Source: Atrichornis clamosus (lineage: Eukaryota; Chordata; Aves; Passeriformes; Menuridae). From it: DNA of 64,000 nt. A model generated the notes under the pieces. That model was given only the letters and a program-made list of their open reading frames with translations, had not been told where the DNA came from and made no database searches. The DNA lies in assembly GCA_013400975.1 (NCBI GenBank), contig WBMZ01005362.1:62001-126000 (forward strand), given 5' to 3'. Shown here piece by piece: positions 36,091 through 48,999 of the stretch (position 1 is its first letter; the number at the start of each line of letters is the position of its first letter). Position numbers and translations under genes: made by a program.

Positions 36091-36640
36091 TGTGACAATT
36101 CCTTCACCTGTTCTTTCAAGAAAACATAGCACACATTCCTCTTGCTGGACACTGGCATCTGTTTTCCTTTCTGTGGGACGTGTGCAGACCAAAATGATGG
36201 TTGCTATGTTTTTCTGTCATCTGGTTCATTACAAATCTGAAGTGTTTTAAATTGTCCTCCAGATCAGAATGTGTTAGTAAATAAAAAATGGGGCATGAGG
36301 AAAACCAAATGAGCAAAGGACTCCTTCTGTTTGAAAAGGGTAGAATATCAGGCTGTTCTCCTTCCATAAATTCTGTGTTTATCTTAACATTGGACTTGTA
36401 CCCAGGTAATGTGTGTCCCTGATTTGCCATGGTGAGGATGAGGACAATATTCAAAGGAATTTGCATGTGGAAAGCTAGCTGAATCTCATTGCTGAAGATG
36501 AGTGAGCAGTGGGAGGAGCAGGCACTAATATGTGCACTGCAGAAGAATAAATAATTAGGAGGATCTGGATAATTACCATTCCTCCTAATCAATTCAGGGG
36601 GACACATGTAGCACTGAGTCAGGATGCTGGGTGCAGACAA
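36091..36640. other. Region open on both strands, includes the longest frame in the window
   Basis: On the minus strand, 174 codons are open (36640-36116), longer than any other frame here. On the plus strand, a long pyrimidine tract ending ccaacag (36090) leads into a 53-codon frame (VTIPSPVLSRKHST...) ending near 36250, and a good donor CCAG|gtaatg lies near 36405. Neither product resembles a family I know, and the minus frame has no good splice or promoter context. Possible readings are a lncRNA exon on the plus strand, a degraded gene copy, or chance. Confidence 0.15.
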
Positions 36641-39600
36641 TGCATAGGAAGGGAAGCTAGTCAGAAATGTGGCTATGCAGCATAATTGCTACAGGCTGGT
36701 GTGTGTGTTGGCTGTGCCACGTTCAGTGGTATTCTTGACATGGCAACCTGTTTTTTCACTCAGCTATGCTGGTATGCCTGTCTCTCTGAGCAGGTTGTTT
36801 TTCCCCTCCTCCCCTGCCATATCTGACTTGGAATAGTTGACATACTATGTCAAATAGTAACAGTGGGGAAAAAATCCAGAAATGTTCATCTGAGTTCTTT
36901 AACTGTTTTTAGGCTCCTTTGCTCAAGTTCTAAATGACAAATGGTGGGCATGTTCTTTGTAGCAGCCAGTTCTGGCTGAAAGCAGGCTTTAAAACCTGTA
37001 ATGGCAACTTCTGGCCCTTTAAATGCAAGGCTGAACACTCCCTTCCTGCGTCAAGAAGGAAATATCTTTGGAATAAATGTATGTCATAAGAACAGCTTGC
37101 ATTTTGAACACCAAATATCAGATGCTGAAGACTGAATCTATTTAAACAAAATCCTGATTACAAGCTTTTATTACAAACACTTTGTTAAGAGCAGAAGATA
37201 ACAATTTAGTATGAATGAAGTGAAAAAACTACCGTTCACTGTTTTTTAATTTAGGATTTCTTACAACCAGGATTTATATTTTGTCATAGGATTTACACAG
37301 AATGTAGTAGACCTATAGAAAAAGTATTGGAAATAAGCATTCAGATCACTTAAGCAGGTTTGAACACTTTCCCCACAGGACTACAAGCTGCTGTATATCA
37401 CTGTATCTTTTTATTCAAGGGAACATGGAACTTAAGACAAAACTAGGTTAATTAATGAAGTGAGGTTGGTAAATTCTTCCATTGTGCTCAAACCCAATGT
37501 AATATCCATGTGGCTAAACCTTAATCCATTTTGTGAGCCAATGATGTTAGCAAAAGGTGGTTTCAAAATGGTATATAAACTCTATCCCTGTCTGCTCTTT
37601 CAAAATGGATTATTCCTGGAGGTTTTTTCCCTTGAGACCAGCCTATCCCTATCTCTCCTTTGCTCAATCTGCAGCCTAACCAGGAAAATATCTGCTTTGT
37701 TAATGGAAGTTATCTTTAGATGACACCCCAACAGCTGTAGTCTCAGTTAGCCTACAAGAGAATCCTAGCCTGATTTTACATGACAAGTTAAGCCAATGGA
37801 AAATGCTGCAATACATTCTACTTTTTTAGCCATGCAGATCACCCTGGAGCAGAATGCTTGCTAAAAGTGAGTTATGAGTTTATCATTGCTGTTAAGTTTA
37901 ATTAGTCTAAACTGGGTCCTTGAGGAATAGTCTCATAAAGCAGATATTCCCTGAAGAAAAATCCATTATTCTGGAACATGTAACTGTCCTGTGACTCTTT
38001 AAAACAAACACCACACGAAAGAACTCAACCAAACACACTGATATTTGGAAGATGTGGTGTTGAAGAGCAAGTTCCTAGACTGTATCGTGTCACTGTATTT
38101 CTACTGATGTTCCCTTCCTACCTCAGTCAATAGTGAGGAAGCAGGATTGGATCCCAAATGGTTCGTTTATGTATAACCCAACTGGATTGTCCAAGTTGCT
38201 ATGTGAGCAGCAAAACCAATGAATTTTGATTTCTTCTGGATTTGCATACTTTACTTTCTTGAGGCCAAACTGAATTACTAACAGATGAATCTTTTCTGCC
38301 TTTCTTTCTGTGAGGATGCCAAGTTGTGTTTCTACCCACTGCTCACCCACTAACTTTCAGGAACTTGTGCAAGGATATAATTTTCTTTTAGACTTCTTCC
38401 AGGATGAGTTTCAAATTCCCCAGCAATCTCGAAAGTTATTCAAGGGAGGGGAAGGAATAGATGGATAGACCAGGAAACATCATAATAGGTAAACGTTGCT
38501 TTTCAGCAAAAGAAATAAACAAAAAACCCAAAAAACCCAAGCAAAAAAAAAAAAAAAGAAAACAATAAAAAGAAAGGTAAGCCCCACGTGCTTTACTTCT
38601 CTACAAGTAAAACAGCATTAGGGACTTCTTGGATGCTAAGTCCTGCTATCCATGTAGAAGTCTAAAACCACTGGGAATGGCATCTGGCATCAGTGAACAC
38701 GTGGGCTCAGCCAAGGCAGTGTATGAACAATCAGAATCCTTTAGCATTTTTGGTAGGATGGTGAGGAATTACAGATCTTGCTGTTGGAAATGTGTGTATA
38801 CTGTTTTGAATCACACCTACATGTAGACACATTCCAGATCTCCAGAGGTGCCAAAATTTTTCCTATCTAACTTGGTGAATATATCTTTTCACTTTTCTCT
38901 CCAAAATAAGCTCTTGGTTTAGCTTGCATATCCTGTACAGTGATTTAGCATTTTTTTAGAAAACTGGGTTTTTTGACATATTGATGTAATTACAAAAGCA
39001 TATGTGTATCACTTAATCCTTTAAACCTTTCCAGTGAACTGAATTACATAGCATTTCTACAGCCAACCCTATGATCACTTTAACACTGCATGTATATGAG
39101 GGTTACTGCAATAAATCAGATGACTTGTTGGCTATTCTTCCCTTTGCTTCTGCTTCAAAATAAATTCCTAGTGACTTCGAAAAGATGACAGTATATGCTT
39201 GCAAATGCAATGGATGCAGCAAGCAGCTGTTCTAGTAACACATTTTAAAAAAAGGTTGCTTCAGGTAAAGATTATTTTGGTCCTGTTTCTGATTCAAGCT
39301 CCACAATGTAAGAAAACTCTACTTTGAGGCAGAGGAGATGAGTAAGGCACTCTTTCTTGTGACAAAGGGTGTAGGCCTAGCTCAAAAACTTTCAACTGTA
39401 GGAATGTATTTAAGGGAAGAAGAGACGTTTGGAGCCAAACACTGCTGGAAAGTTATGTGCAGGACCTACCCTACTCTGCTTCACAGAGGCACTGGACTGT
39501 GACTTCCGGAACTGTTGTTACCCTGGCCAAGTAGAGATGAAGTGAAAAGTTAGAATCACAAGGGCAAAATTTTGAACCCATCAAGGGCCTTAATTTGGAC

Positions 39601-42600
39601 AAATTAATTGTAATTCCTGACTTTTCCCCTTTTCTTTTGATGTTTATGTGTAAATGTGTAATGATTACCTCTGCAAATGAAACCCTTGTTGATATTTAAT
39701 GATACCCGCAGGATTTTTGGTGCTTGGCCTCTCCACTTCTGCTGCTTTAAGTACACATGCATGAGCACATGCTAGGGAATTAGACCCTTTCCATTCCTGC
39801 TCCCTAACAGGGGAACCTGGTGTAATGCTACATGTCTTGCAAGACTAAAGCACTGGCTCATTTTGTTTGCAAGGAACTCTGAGATCTGAAATGAAGTTAA
39901 ATATTAAGGACTATTGATAAACTAGAAGCTGAAATGGCAAATATTTAGATTCTCATCCTCTATAGCCTTACCCAGTTGAATACAGGACAGCAACACAAAT
40001 TAATGCTATTGCTTTTTGCCTTTCTTACAGATGTAATGTCATCAAGAGAAGTGATTGTCTTCCTTTTTTTTAAGTTGGGTAGCAGAAGAAACATCCTGAA
40101 CATGGACTAGGAGTGATTGCAAGCAAGACTACAAAAAAGTCTGCTAGCTCAGTTAGTGTTTATTTCCATATATCCTACTATTATTGCCTTTTTAGCCATT
40201 TATCTTTTTCTTTTCCAAGATGTGACTCACTGAAGTATGTTTCCTAGCTGCACTGCAATCTTTGTGGTACAAAACAGAAACAGAATGTCTGGGTTTTACT
40301 TCAAACTTCATCTCATAAACATTGTGCAAAGACCCCGTGTAAACACCCTAACTGAGTTAGCATTTGAATTTACCATAGATTTATCCTTTAATAAATTTAA
40401 GATCTTACAGATGCCAATAAACCAGCCTGTTTCATGAGCTGAGCAAACTGGTTTGGATAGAAATAATAAATAAATAATGTTTTTAAAGTTTCATATCCAC
40501 AGAAAATGGTGAATGGTGTTCCAGAAAATGGTGTGAAAATTGTTGCATAATCTGTACCTATCAAATGAAGAGGACTTTTGACTGAGCATTTGTCATACTG
40601 GGAGTTGTGCTGTCCTATTTTTGGCTACATTTATAATAGAAAATTACCTGAGTATCCAGTAACAGGGTATTTGGTTTAAATGTAAAAAGAATTTTCATCT
40701 CTTTGAAGGGTGGATTGTAACATTGACAGGTTTGTCAATCACACTGGCATCTGATGGAGGACTAGAGGATCTAGCTTAGGATGTAAAGCCCTTTAGCTCA
40801 GAGGTTACTTTCTTATTTTACATTTAAAATGCTATAAAGAAGTATTGATCCAGGACTGAACAGTCAAGTATTGTCAGGTGTTAAATACTTTCTAGAATTT
40901 TATGCATTAAATTACCTCCTTCATGGAATATAGTACGTGTGCCTGTGCACAGAACCCCTTTTGTTGTCTCTCATAAGTATTCCCTGCCCTGTCTTGTATT
41001 TATCAGTGGAGGCAGAAAGACAAGCTTGTTTCCTTTCTGAGGTTTTGTTGGGTTTGTTTGGTTTTTTGGGGTTTGGTTTTTTTTGGCAAAGAAGTGATTC
41101 AGAGCAAAAATATGTTGGCAAGTCCAGTGAAATCAGTCAGAAATCAGATGAATCAGCTAAGGAATTAACTGCAGAAATAAATTACAAAATATTAAAACAT
41201 CCTCATTGCTGCTTTAGCTGTGTTTCTGCATTGGAATCTTTCTATTAGATATTCACGAGAAAAGCAGAATCAGAGTTCTCCCACTAAACCAGTAAAAAAA
41301 ATGTGAACTATCACATAAAAATATACATAAACAGAAACACTTAATTTGAAATGTTCAGTAGACCTTGCTAATGGACAAATGTTACTACATAATGTGTAAG
41401 CTTTGGTAAACTAATGAAAGCAGATACAAAATTGAGGTCTTCCTTCCCTGTCAAAAAAAAATAGGATTTCTTTTTCTTTTGGAGAACCTTTCTTGACAGC
41501 ATGAATGGGGAGTGAAACTAGTGGAAACAGTACCTGCTAGTAGCACTGCATATTTATTTTAGCAACTGTTAGGTGGCTGGCAGAGCTTAAGTGCCATATC
41601 TGACAGAGAAGGGAGACCAAGTGTTATTTGCAAGAATGTTTGCTTTGTGTGGGAGCTGAAAAGCCACTAGAATTTTTTCTTAGAGGACTAGACTGTGACC
41701 TCCACAATCAAAACTTGCCCTCTGCTCCTCACAGTTAGGTGCTGTCAGCAATCATTTACACCCAGAGAGCCACAGCGGTTTGTGTTGTGGTCCGTGCGCA
41801 GAGCTGGGGTGCCGTGTTCTTTGCAGCATCGCTAAAATACCTGACCAAGCTCTGTGGGCTGAGCAGGTGCTGCAATGGACAGCACAGACAGCACGGAGGT
41901 TTTCATCAGCTTCCATAGCCTCTGCTGCTTGCCACAAATTGCACTTCTAGTGAGCTGGGTTCCATGATGTAGAGCAGCTAGAGGAGCTGGGATGAGGCAT
42001 CAGCTATGAAGTAAATGGCATGTAATATCAACTGAAACTTAAATGGTTTATGTTAACGTGGCTCCTCTGGAAAGGCACGTACTGACAGCTGCGTAGCCAC
42101 AAAGGTTTTCATTTGCTCTGCTCAATATAAAATCCCCAAGGCTTATTAGAGAAGGTGGCTTGCACACATGTAGTGATACAGAGGCATGAAGCTGCCCACA
42201 ACTGAATTAGAAGTCACTCGCCTTAGAAGAATTCTGTCTGGTGAACAGAGATTCTTTTGCAGGCTGGAAAGGGAACGAACCAGCTTATAATCTGTCTCTG
42301 CAGCAAGTCTTTCCAGGAACAACATAATTGCATTATAAAGAAGTTATTTTAGATGTGAAAAAAATATTATAAACAAATTACAGTTTGTTATATTTACTTG
42401 ATTTCATCTTCTTCACTGGACTGTTTCGAGGCAGTGCCATCACTGGGCTTGGAAGCTATTGCAAAGTATTTGTTAAGATGCTTGATGTGCTTATTCATGG
42501 GTATTTGGACTTAGAAAGCTTTCTTTCCTCTGCTTTTATCAAAGTAGTAACTTAGGCTGTGGAATCATCTGTCCCAGCTAGAGAGGAAGCACCATCTCTC

Positions 42601-43079
42601 TCCATTCTAAAGAATAATAAGAGGAAAACAGCAAATATACCTCAAGGAAATATTCCTCTTGTGTTCTAAAAGATGATGGCTCATTAAACAGTATTCATCT
42701 ATTTTGCATCTGCTAGGGTGCAAATCAAATAGCTTTAATCAGTGTTATACTGCTCACCCATATCTCTGTTTTACACCTATCTACCACACTCTGATTGTGG
42801 TGTGTTTGAGGGTGTGTTTGGGGATGTGTGCTGTCTGGGGAGATTTTTTGTGGGGTATTTGGGCGTTTGCATTTTGGGGTTTTTTGTTTGTTTCTTCTGA
42901 TGATAAATTCTTAAATGAGCAGGTATACAAGTTTTTTATTTCTGTGAATTAGGAAAAAAGAAGCTTTACTTTCGTGGGTGGGAGTGGAAGTGGTGCAAGT
43001 ACCTAAAACTCCTCCTCTTCAATTTTACGCACCTTGCACAAGCGCTGACAAACATCTGTTTGTTTTGGTGCTTCTTTAG

Positions 43080-43144
43080 GAGAAAAAGCTTGAGAATCTG
43101 ATTTCTCTTCCCTCTGACTCTTCAGGGGAACTGTGCTTCTTTTA
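43080..43144 (+). other. Candidate exon with strong splice sites
   Basis: The acceptor tgttttggtgcttctttag and donor TTTTA|gtaagttt are both good. Frame 0 is the only open frame: EKKLENLISLPSDSSGELCFF, leaving phase 2 with TA, so a following G or A would create a stop. It may be a terminal or non-coding exon. Confidence 0.17.
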
Positions 43145-44242
43145 GTAAGTTTTCTGATTGACTGTGCATTTGATTAAATAGCTGAAAACACTACAGATGG
43201 TAACTTTAATGAATGGTTCTAAGGGAAAGGGTGTTAGGGTTCGGGGGTTTTTTTTCCCTGTTGCTGTGACTTGATTCAATAGACACTATTTTTTCTTTTA
43301 ATCTTATAATGAAGATTGAGTAGTTCGTTAAGTCTTTGCCGTATTACTGTGCTGTCTTTACCCTGAAGCTACTCCCTTGAGCTCTGACAGGAGGCTTGCC
43401 CAAGCTGCAATCCTACCCATAAACATAACCTTCACCAGAAGTGTATGGTTGTTCTTCACTTGACCTCCTGCCAGGGTGTAGATTAAAATTTAGTTTAGGA
43501 TATCTTATCATTTGCTGTCAGAAACATTCTGTGGTTTGGATGAAGCTTGCCACTCAAATGGGACAAGTTTTGCATGGCTTTCCCAGGAACTGCCTTTCCA
43601 CAGTTTAGTAAGGAAGAATTCATTGGAAACCTACATTTAACACCAAGTGAAGCAGCACAGATGTGCCCAATGGAGCTTCACTGCCCCTTCCCAGGGAGTG
43701 CCTCACTAAAAGCAGGAAGCATTGTCTCCTGGTGGGACCAATGATTACTGTGTTGCTAATTAATAATATTCAACACTGCCAAATACTCTAAATTATTTTT
43801 TTTCCCTTCTCCTAGAAGCAACAAGTATATATTTTTCTACTCATGTCACGATTTTAAAAGCCATTTTTTAAGGCTGACAGATCTTAAAAAATATAAATTA
43901 GATGTCAGTTGATGATCATCCAGTTTTCTATAATTCATGACAAACACCTTGCACTTCACAGGACTTTTGTTCTGCTTTTCTTCTTTTTGAATGTTCTTAC
44001 AGTTCTTTAAATGAAATATATAAAGATCTAATTTTCTGCATGTTTTTTTCCCTCCACGTTTGCTTGTCTTTCTTCTCACTTACTGGCTTTCACTTCTCAA
44101 ATTAATGCTGCTGAAGTAAGCAGCATCCCAGACAGTTTCAGTAAAATATAAAGGAAAAAGAAGACACAGATTTAGCTCTCTGAATTTTAACTGAAGTAAG
44201 GTACTGATGCACCTTTTCTGGCTCTACTGTTTTTTCTAAAAG

Positions 44243-44467
44243 AGAAACAAAAGATTTATGAAAGTTACATTGCCTTGTATAAGTTACAAGTTACAGATAC
44301 TTTCCAGATTTCCACAAATTACTTGTAGAACCATTTCCTTTTCTCTTCTGGATGATTTAAATGCCTTCAAGAACAATTACATTAAAAGAGAAAGTCCCTT
44401 CACTGTCAAAGGGATTCTGTCAGAGACACTAGAACAAATTTGGGCTGAGACAGTTTGGAGGAAATAA
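44243..44467 (+). other. Candidate terminal exon, 74 open codons
   Basis: After a pyrimidine-rich acceptor-like site ending in aaag, a frame beginning RNKRFMKVTLPC stays open for 74 codons to TAA at 44465-44467. Its later part (SFSLLDDLNAFKNNYIKRES, then SETLEQIWAETVW) looks like soluble protein. A second frame (44505-44738, 77 codons, Cys/Phe-rich) follows in a different phase. Taken together this could be a frameshifted old gene copy. I recognise no family. Confidence 0.17.
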
Positions 44468-45840
44468 CACTCTAACTTCGCCCTTCCATTTGTAATCGGC
44501 ATAAATGTGTCAAAACAAAGGATGCATCCAAGAATATTTCTGTCCCTTCAAAGACACAGACAAAATTACAACCCAGTTCTTTCATCATTTTTGTTTTATG
44601 TTTGGCCAGTCTTTTGAATTAGGTAATGGAAACTTAATCCTTCCCTGCTGCAAACTGTTCTGCAAGACCAATGACTATGAAGCCCACCTGCTCAAATTTG
44701 AAGAACAAAAAGATACTTTACATTTATTGTTGTTCTAAGAAAATATTCCTAAGTGTTCTGGCTAGGTTCCTTCAAGACAAAGCTGAACTTCTAGTTCAAG
44801 AATGTTATTTATCATGACCTATAGTGCCATGTTTTCATCGAGGTAGCAGACTTGGACTGCTCAGGTTAAAAGGCTACATTACTCAATCTGACAAGCTTAA
44901 CACTTCCACTCAGCAGACCACACTTAAATTCCTGTCTTGACCTGGCTCTTTAGATGTCTAAAAACCCTCAGGCCATATTTGGTCTGTGGTTCCTTATGAA
45001 CCACCAGCTTTTGCAGGAACTACAGAGGGATCTCTTCACAAACACACGTAAGGATTTCACGATGTTGAGTCTGCACACAGCGTGCTGAGTGGTAATAAAT
45101 CTTTTCCCACAAGCACTCTGTCAATAGCAGAACTGCTTTGAATGAGTCGGTGTGGGCTACTGCGTCAGTAGCATGTCTGTGAATGTTGTACCTATATGTG
45201 ATGCTGTCCTGAGCACATCCATAGAGCACAGGTGGGTTTGTATTCAGTCACCACTGGGTCAAGAGCATCTCCGTATTTATGTGCTCTTTCTTCAGGCCTG
45301 TTTCTTATGTCCACTTATTTAAAGGGACAAGGCACTAGTGAAATAGTCCTTACTGTTCATTCAGCAGTCCTTCCAACCTGATCTGAGACAGTTAACCTTT
45401 GGTTTTAACAGATACTCTCCCCAAAGTTCATACTGAAGAATTACCATATTAAAAATGTTCCAAGGTGGTTAAGCACCTTTCAGATGCATTTTTCCTAGCT
45501 GGTACATGAAGAGCAGTCAGCAAAAGGGACCCACTAGAATGTTCTCAGATAATTGTTTGCGACGGATTTCCATATTGTGGAATATCCTATTCTAGGAATA
45601 TCTCTTTCTGTAGGCACAGCATCCCTTCTGGATTCCTGAAGGGCCCTGGCATTAAGGAGGAGGAAGAATTCTTGAGTGGGAAAGGAAATAAGAAGAGACA
45701 GGAAATGCTTGATTGAACAGAGGGAGGATAAACCTGCCTGACAGAGTGTGCCAGGATGTGTCCAAAGGAAATGCTGGAATCTTCCTTCTCAAAGGACTTT
45801 AGAAACTAAGCATTAGACAATGTACTACAGGGAACAGTAC

Positions 45841-45909
45841 TGCATTGGCAGGAAAATGGGATGGATGATCTAATTATTTTCCATCTTTAACTTGTCTAAG
45901 TCTATGAAT
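45841..45909 (+). mobile_element. Probable old CR1 3' end
   Basis: GGATGGATGATCTAATTATT, then TTCCATCTTTAACTTGTCTA and AGTCTATGAA parallel the CR1 ending GGACTAGATGATCT...CCTTCCAACC...TTCTATGAA. The order and spacing fit, but divergence is high. Confidence 0.45.
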
Positions 45910-48120
45910 AATCTTTAGCTGTTCTTTTTCTTACTGATTTCCAAAATATTGTAAGTTGGAAATTACTTTGAAAGAAATTATATTAATAATTCTTTTATTC
46001 CATGAGTTCTGAGGGTCAATGTATTCTGTAACCTGTTCTGCTTTCCAAATTTGTGGCTAGATGTAGCACTAAGCTCAGGCAAATATGTATGTTTACAACT
46101 AGTTTCTACGGTGTATATTTGCAGAATTTTGGGGGCAGTCATGCTCAAGTGTTTGGTGGTGTGGTATGAGTAATTCTGTGCAAGTAAACCTGTAAAGTTT
46201 GGATAATAATCTTGGAAGAGACTTGATGTAATTTCCTTCATTCTCTCTTCTCACTAGCACAGATTTTTCCGGATACAATAGCAGCAAATGTCCCATTGTC
46301 TCTCTGGATGTGAGTGAGCATGAGCAGAGCTTGTTAAAGACAAGCATACACCACCTGTATGTCTGTAGCAAACTTGGTAGTATTCATTCATTGAATAAGA
46401 GAACAGAAATATAGGGGATATTTTTGCTGAATTAGAAATTTTATGGGTTTTATTGTGCTGTTCACCTACAAGGTTTAAGGTAATTTATTTGTGCGAAGAA
46501 CCTTTGTCTTATCTTTCCCTTATTTCTATAGCCCAAATACAGTGTAGTTTGCATTGTTTCTATATGACTTTTGATTTTACTTCACCAAAAAGAAAATTTT
46601 ATATATAGGCATGTGTATACTTGCGTAAATATTAAATGGAATATCAGGGAGATACTTAATTCTGTGAAAAGTATTACCTTAAAGACTTGCTTTAACTACA
46701 GTCACTTCACTGACTGAGATACGTGAATCAGCATCTCAGGACATGTACACAGACTAGGTAAGCAATGTGGATGTCTCCTACAGTTAAGCAGCAAGATTGC
46801 CAGTTCTTCAAGACACAATTCATTTAGCTGTGTCCTTGAGTTCAGTGAGTATTGCTGAGCAGTCCTCAACAGGTCATTACTTCCAACCAGTGTATCGTCC
46901 TAATTCCTGTATTAAGGAGTGCATCACCGCTGTGTTTTCACACAAAGGAATTGAGGCACACAAAAACTGTACTCAGGCAGTGGGTGGCCTCAGTCCTGAT
47001 CAGTGGAAATATTTGATGGAAGTTTTATGTCTCAGTAACTGGGTACAAATCTTGCATCCACATCCTGCAGTGAAATGTAGATCTTCTTGGCACACATGGT
47101 AACTTGACCCAAGAAATGTCTTGCTTTGTAATTTACTCAATAAGTAAGCTCATTCTAAAAGCAAAATACCTGCATTAACTTTCATTTAGAAGAAATAGCA
47201 TTAAGAAACTATATTCATCTAAATATCTACCTGTAAAGAAGAGAACTTTTGGATCCAAGACATGACAATGACTTCTTTAGGATAGGCTAAAAATTTTCGA
47301 GGCTGTAATTAATGCTGAGTGCTGGTTTCTTTTGCTAAGCTCATAAAGTTGTTAATCACTTTGTGAATCTATTATGGAGAATTTGTATTAATCATCACAA
47401 TGAGAAATAAACTTTTTTGACATGTCCATGCTAGAATTCATGATGCTCTTTAGTAATTGAGAAAATAGGCTTTCATTTAGCTCCTACTACTGTGAAACAA
47501 GTACAATGCACTCAAAACAAGAGCATCCAGCAATAACACAGTATGTTCTTAATCAGGACAAATTTACCATGAGCCAGGGATCAAACAAACAAAGGAATAG
47601 GAAGCTTGCAGCTCTCCTTGTGAGCTTGGGTAAACCTGTCCATCAATATCTGTGGTCAGCATTTCTGTATGTTGCAGCAACATTTAAATGAATATCAGTC
47701 CATTTAAATTTAGCCTGTAAATGTCTGTCCCATATGCCATAACTGTTCATTATTCAATTATTTTGTATATATCTCTTAAAATAATGTTGTTTTAAGAAGA
47801 TATAGCTGGAAGAAAATCTTGGGTTTAGGACAAGAATGGCTAAACTAATGAATAGTTGATAAAAATGTGAAATAAATGTTAATTCATCTTTTACAGTCAG
47901 TAATAACAAAGTTGTACCTGGAAGAGCTAAAGAGAGGAAATAAAATTGCTGAATCAGTTTCAGCTCTGTCTAACACTTGTCTAAATCACTGAACTTTTTC
48001 TGAGAGACCTGACTCTGTTTTGTGCCTGGATATTTGAATAGTTCTTTGGGTTGGGGAAGATTCTTCTTTTGAATTTAAAATATTTTCAGTCTTTTAAAAC
48101 TTTCTACTACTTTTTTGCAG
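45910..48120. other. Non-coding stretch
   Basis: A 101-codon plus frame at 46797-47102 and minus frames at 45978-46371 are present without splice support. Otherwise it is AT-rich sequence and nothing is recognised. Confidence 0.45.
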
Positions 48121-48240
48121 GAGAAGTTTAGCTATCCTGAAGCACTTCAATAAGAACAACGCTTCTGTTTGGTCTCAACATATACAAATTTGAAACCCTA
48201 TGCCTAGCAACTATAAAAATAAAATGGTATTTTAAAAAAG
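48121..48240 (+). other. Candidate terminal exon with nearby poly(A) signal
   Basis: The acceptor ctttctactacttttttgcag is very good. After one base (phase 2), 23 codons (RSLAILKHFNKNNASVW...) run to TGA at 48191-48193, and AATAAA follows at 48218-48223, only 25 bp on. An acceptor, short frame, stop and poly(A) signal in the right order are what a last exon needs, but each part is common in AT-rich DNA. Confidence 0.18.
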
Positions 48241-48743
48241 ATATTATTTTTTCAATAACATAGCTTTAAATTTGAGCATCTGATGGAGGGAGTGTTTCTT
48301 CTTTTTCTTAATTAAAAAAATTATCTTTGAGGCTAGCCTCACTCTAGAAAGTGGAAATTTTCAGGCAGTTTCAAGCTATGTGCTTGAATCTTCAAGCATT
48401 TTTACAGTCTTAATGTATTTTCTCCCTGCCCATGCAAAACCATGAATTTCCTAATGAGGATGTGATTGCAAGTTCACTGAACTTTGAGTATAGATTCAAG
48501 CCCTTTAGAAAGGTATTTACCCTAAAGAATATGCAGAACCTTTCTTAAAATATACTTATGATTGCCAAAAGAAGGGGCTTTTAATGTATGCATGTGAAAT
48601 ATTTAATAGAAATGAACTACTTCTCCAGCTCTGAAAAAAGGCTGCACTGGGAAACTTTGCCAGATGACACCAGGTCGTGAAGTGCTTTGTGAGAAATGTC
48701 TTGGCCTGTTCTAGTTACTGATGAAACTTGCTTTCCACTTCAG

Positions 48744-48837
48744 TAAGGCCAAAATTTCACAGTTGGATGATGCCCTTGAGATTATCAAGAACACTAAGAA
48801 AAATTTCCCATCACCTCTGATTAATTACCCTGAGTAA
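48744..48837 (+). other. Candidate terminal exon with helical C-terminus
   Basis: The acceptor is acttgctttccacttcag. After one base (phase 2), the frame KAKISQLDDALEIIKNTKKN... runs 30 codons to TAA at 48835-48837. The spacing of I, L, L, I resembles a short amphipathic or coiled-coil helix, followed by a Pro-containing tail. No family is recognised. The next candidate exon begins only 33 bp downstream in another frame, so both cannot be ordinary exons of one transcript. Confidence 0.2.
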
Positions 48838-48869
48838 CAAGTGTTCCCCCGGGCAACATTTTGTCTCAG

Positions 48870-48927
48870 CTATAGATAAGCACTGCTGTGTGAATTTTAA
48901 TGAAGTGCAAACTCTGCTGCAAGCAGG
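48870..48927 (+). other. Candidate internal exon, both splice sites good
   Basis: The acceptor caacattttgtctcag and donor GCAGG|gtaagt (consensus) enclose 58 nt. Only one frame is open: two bases, then IDKHCCVNFNEVQTLLQA, then two bases (phase 1 in, phase 2 out). Just downstream, TTGGC-N5-GGCAA (near 48958) is one mismatch from an NFI palindrome. Confidence 0.2.
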
Positions 48928-48999
48928 GTAAGTTCACCATTGCACCGTGTGTTCCTGTTGGCAACCTGGCAACATAAAGCTGGAATAGTAGTAGTGGCT

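Larger units (their letters stand above)
32557..43079. other. Non-coding stretch with simple repeats and weak frames
   Basis: It holds A-rich tract 32714-32735, (TA)n 34546-34566, A/C-rich tract 38508-38577 and a GTTT-rich tract 41041-41087. A patch at 41750-41940 is CpG-richer and open on the minus strand for 61 codons. The 35.1 and 36.1-36.6 kb candidates are listed separately. No gene is recognised. Confidence 0.5.
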
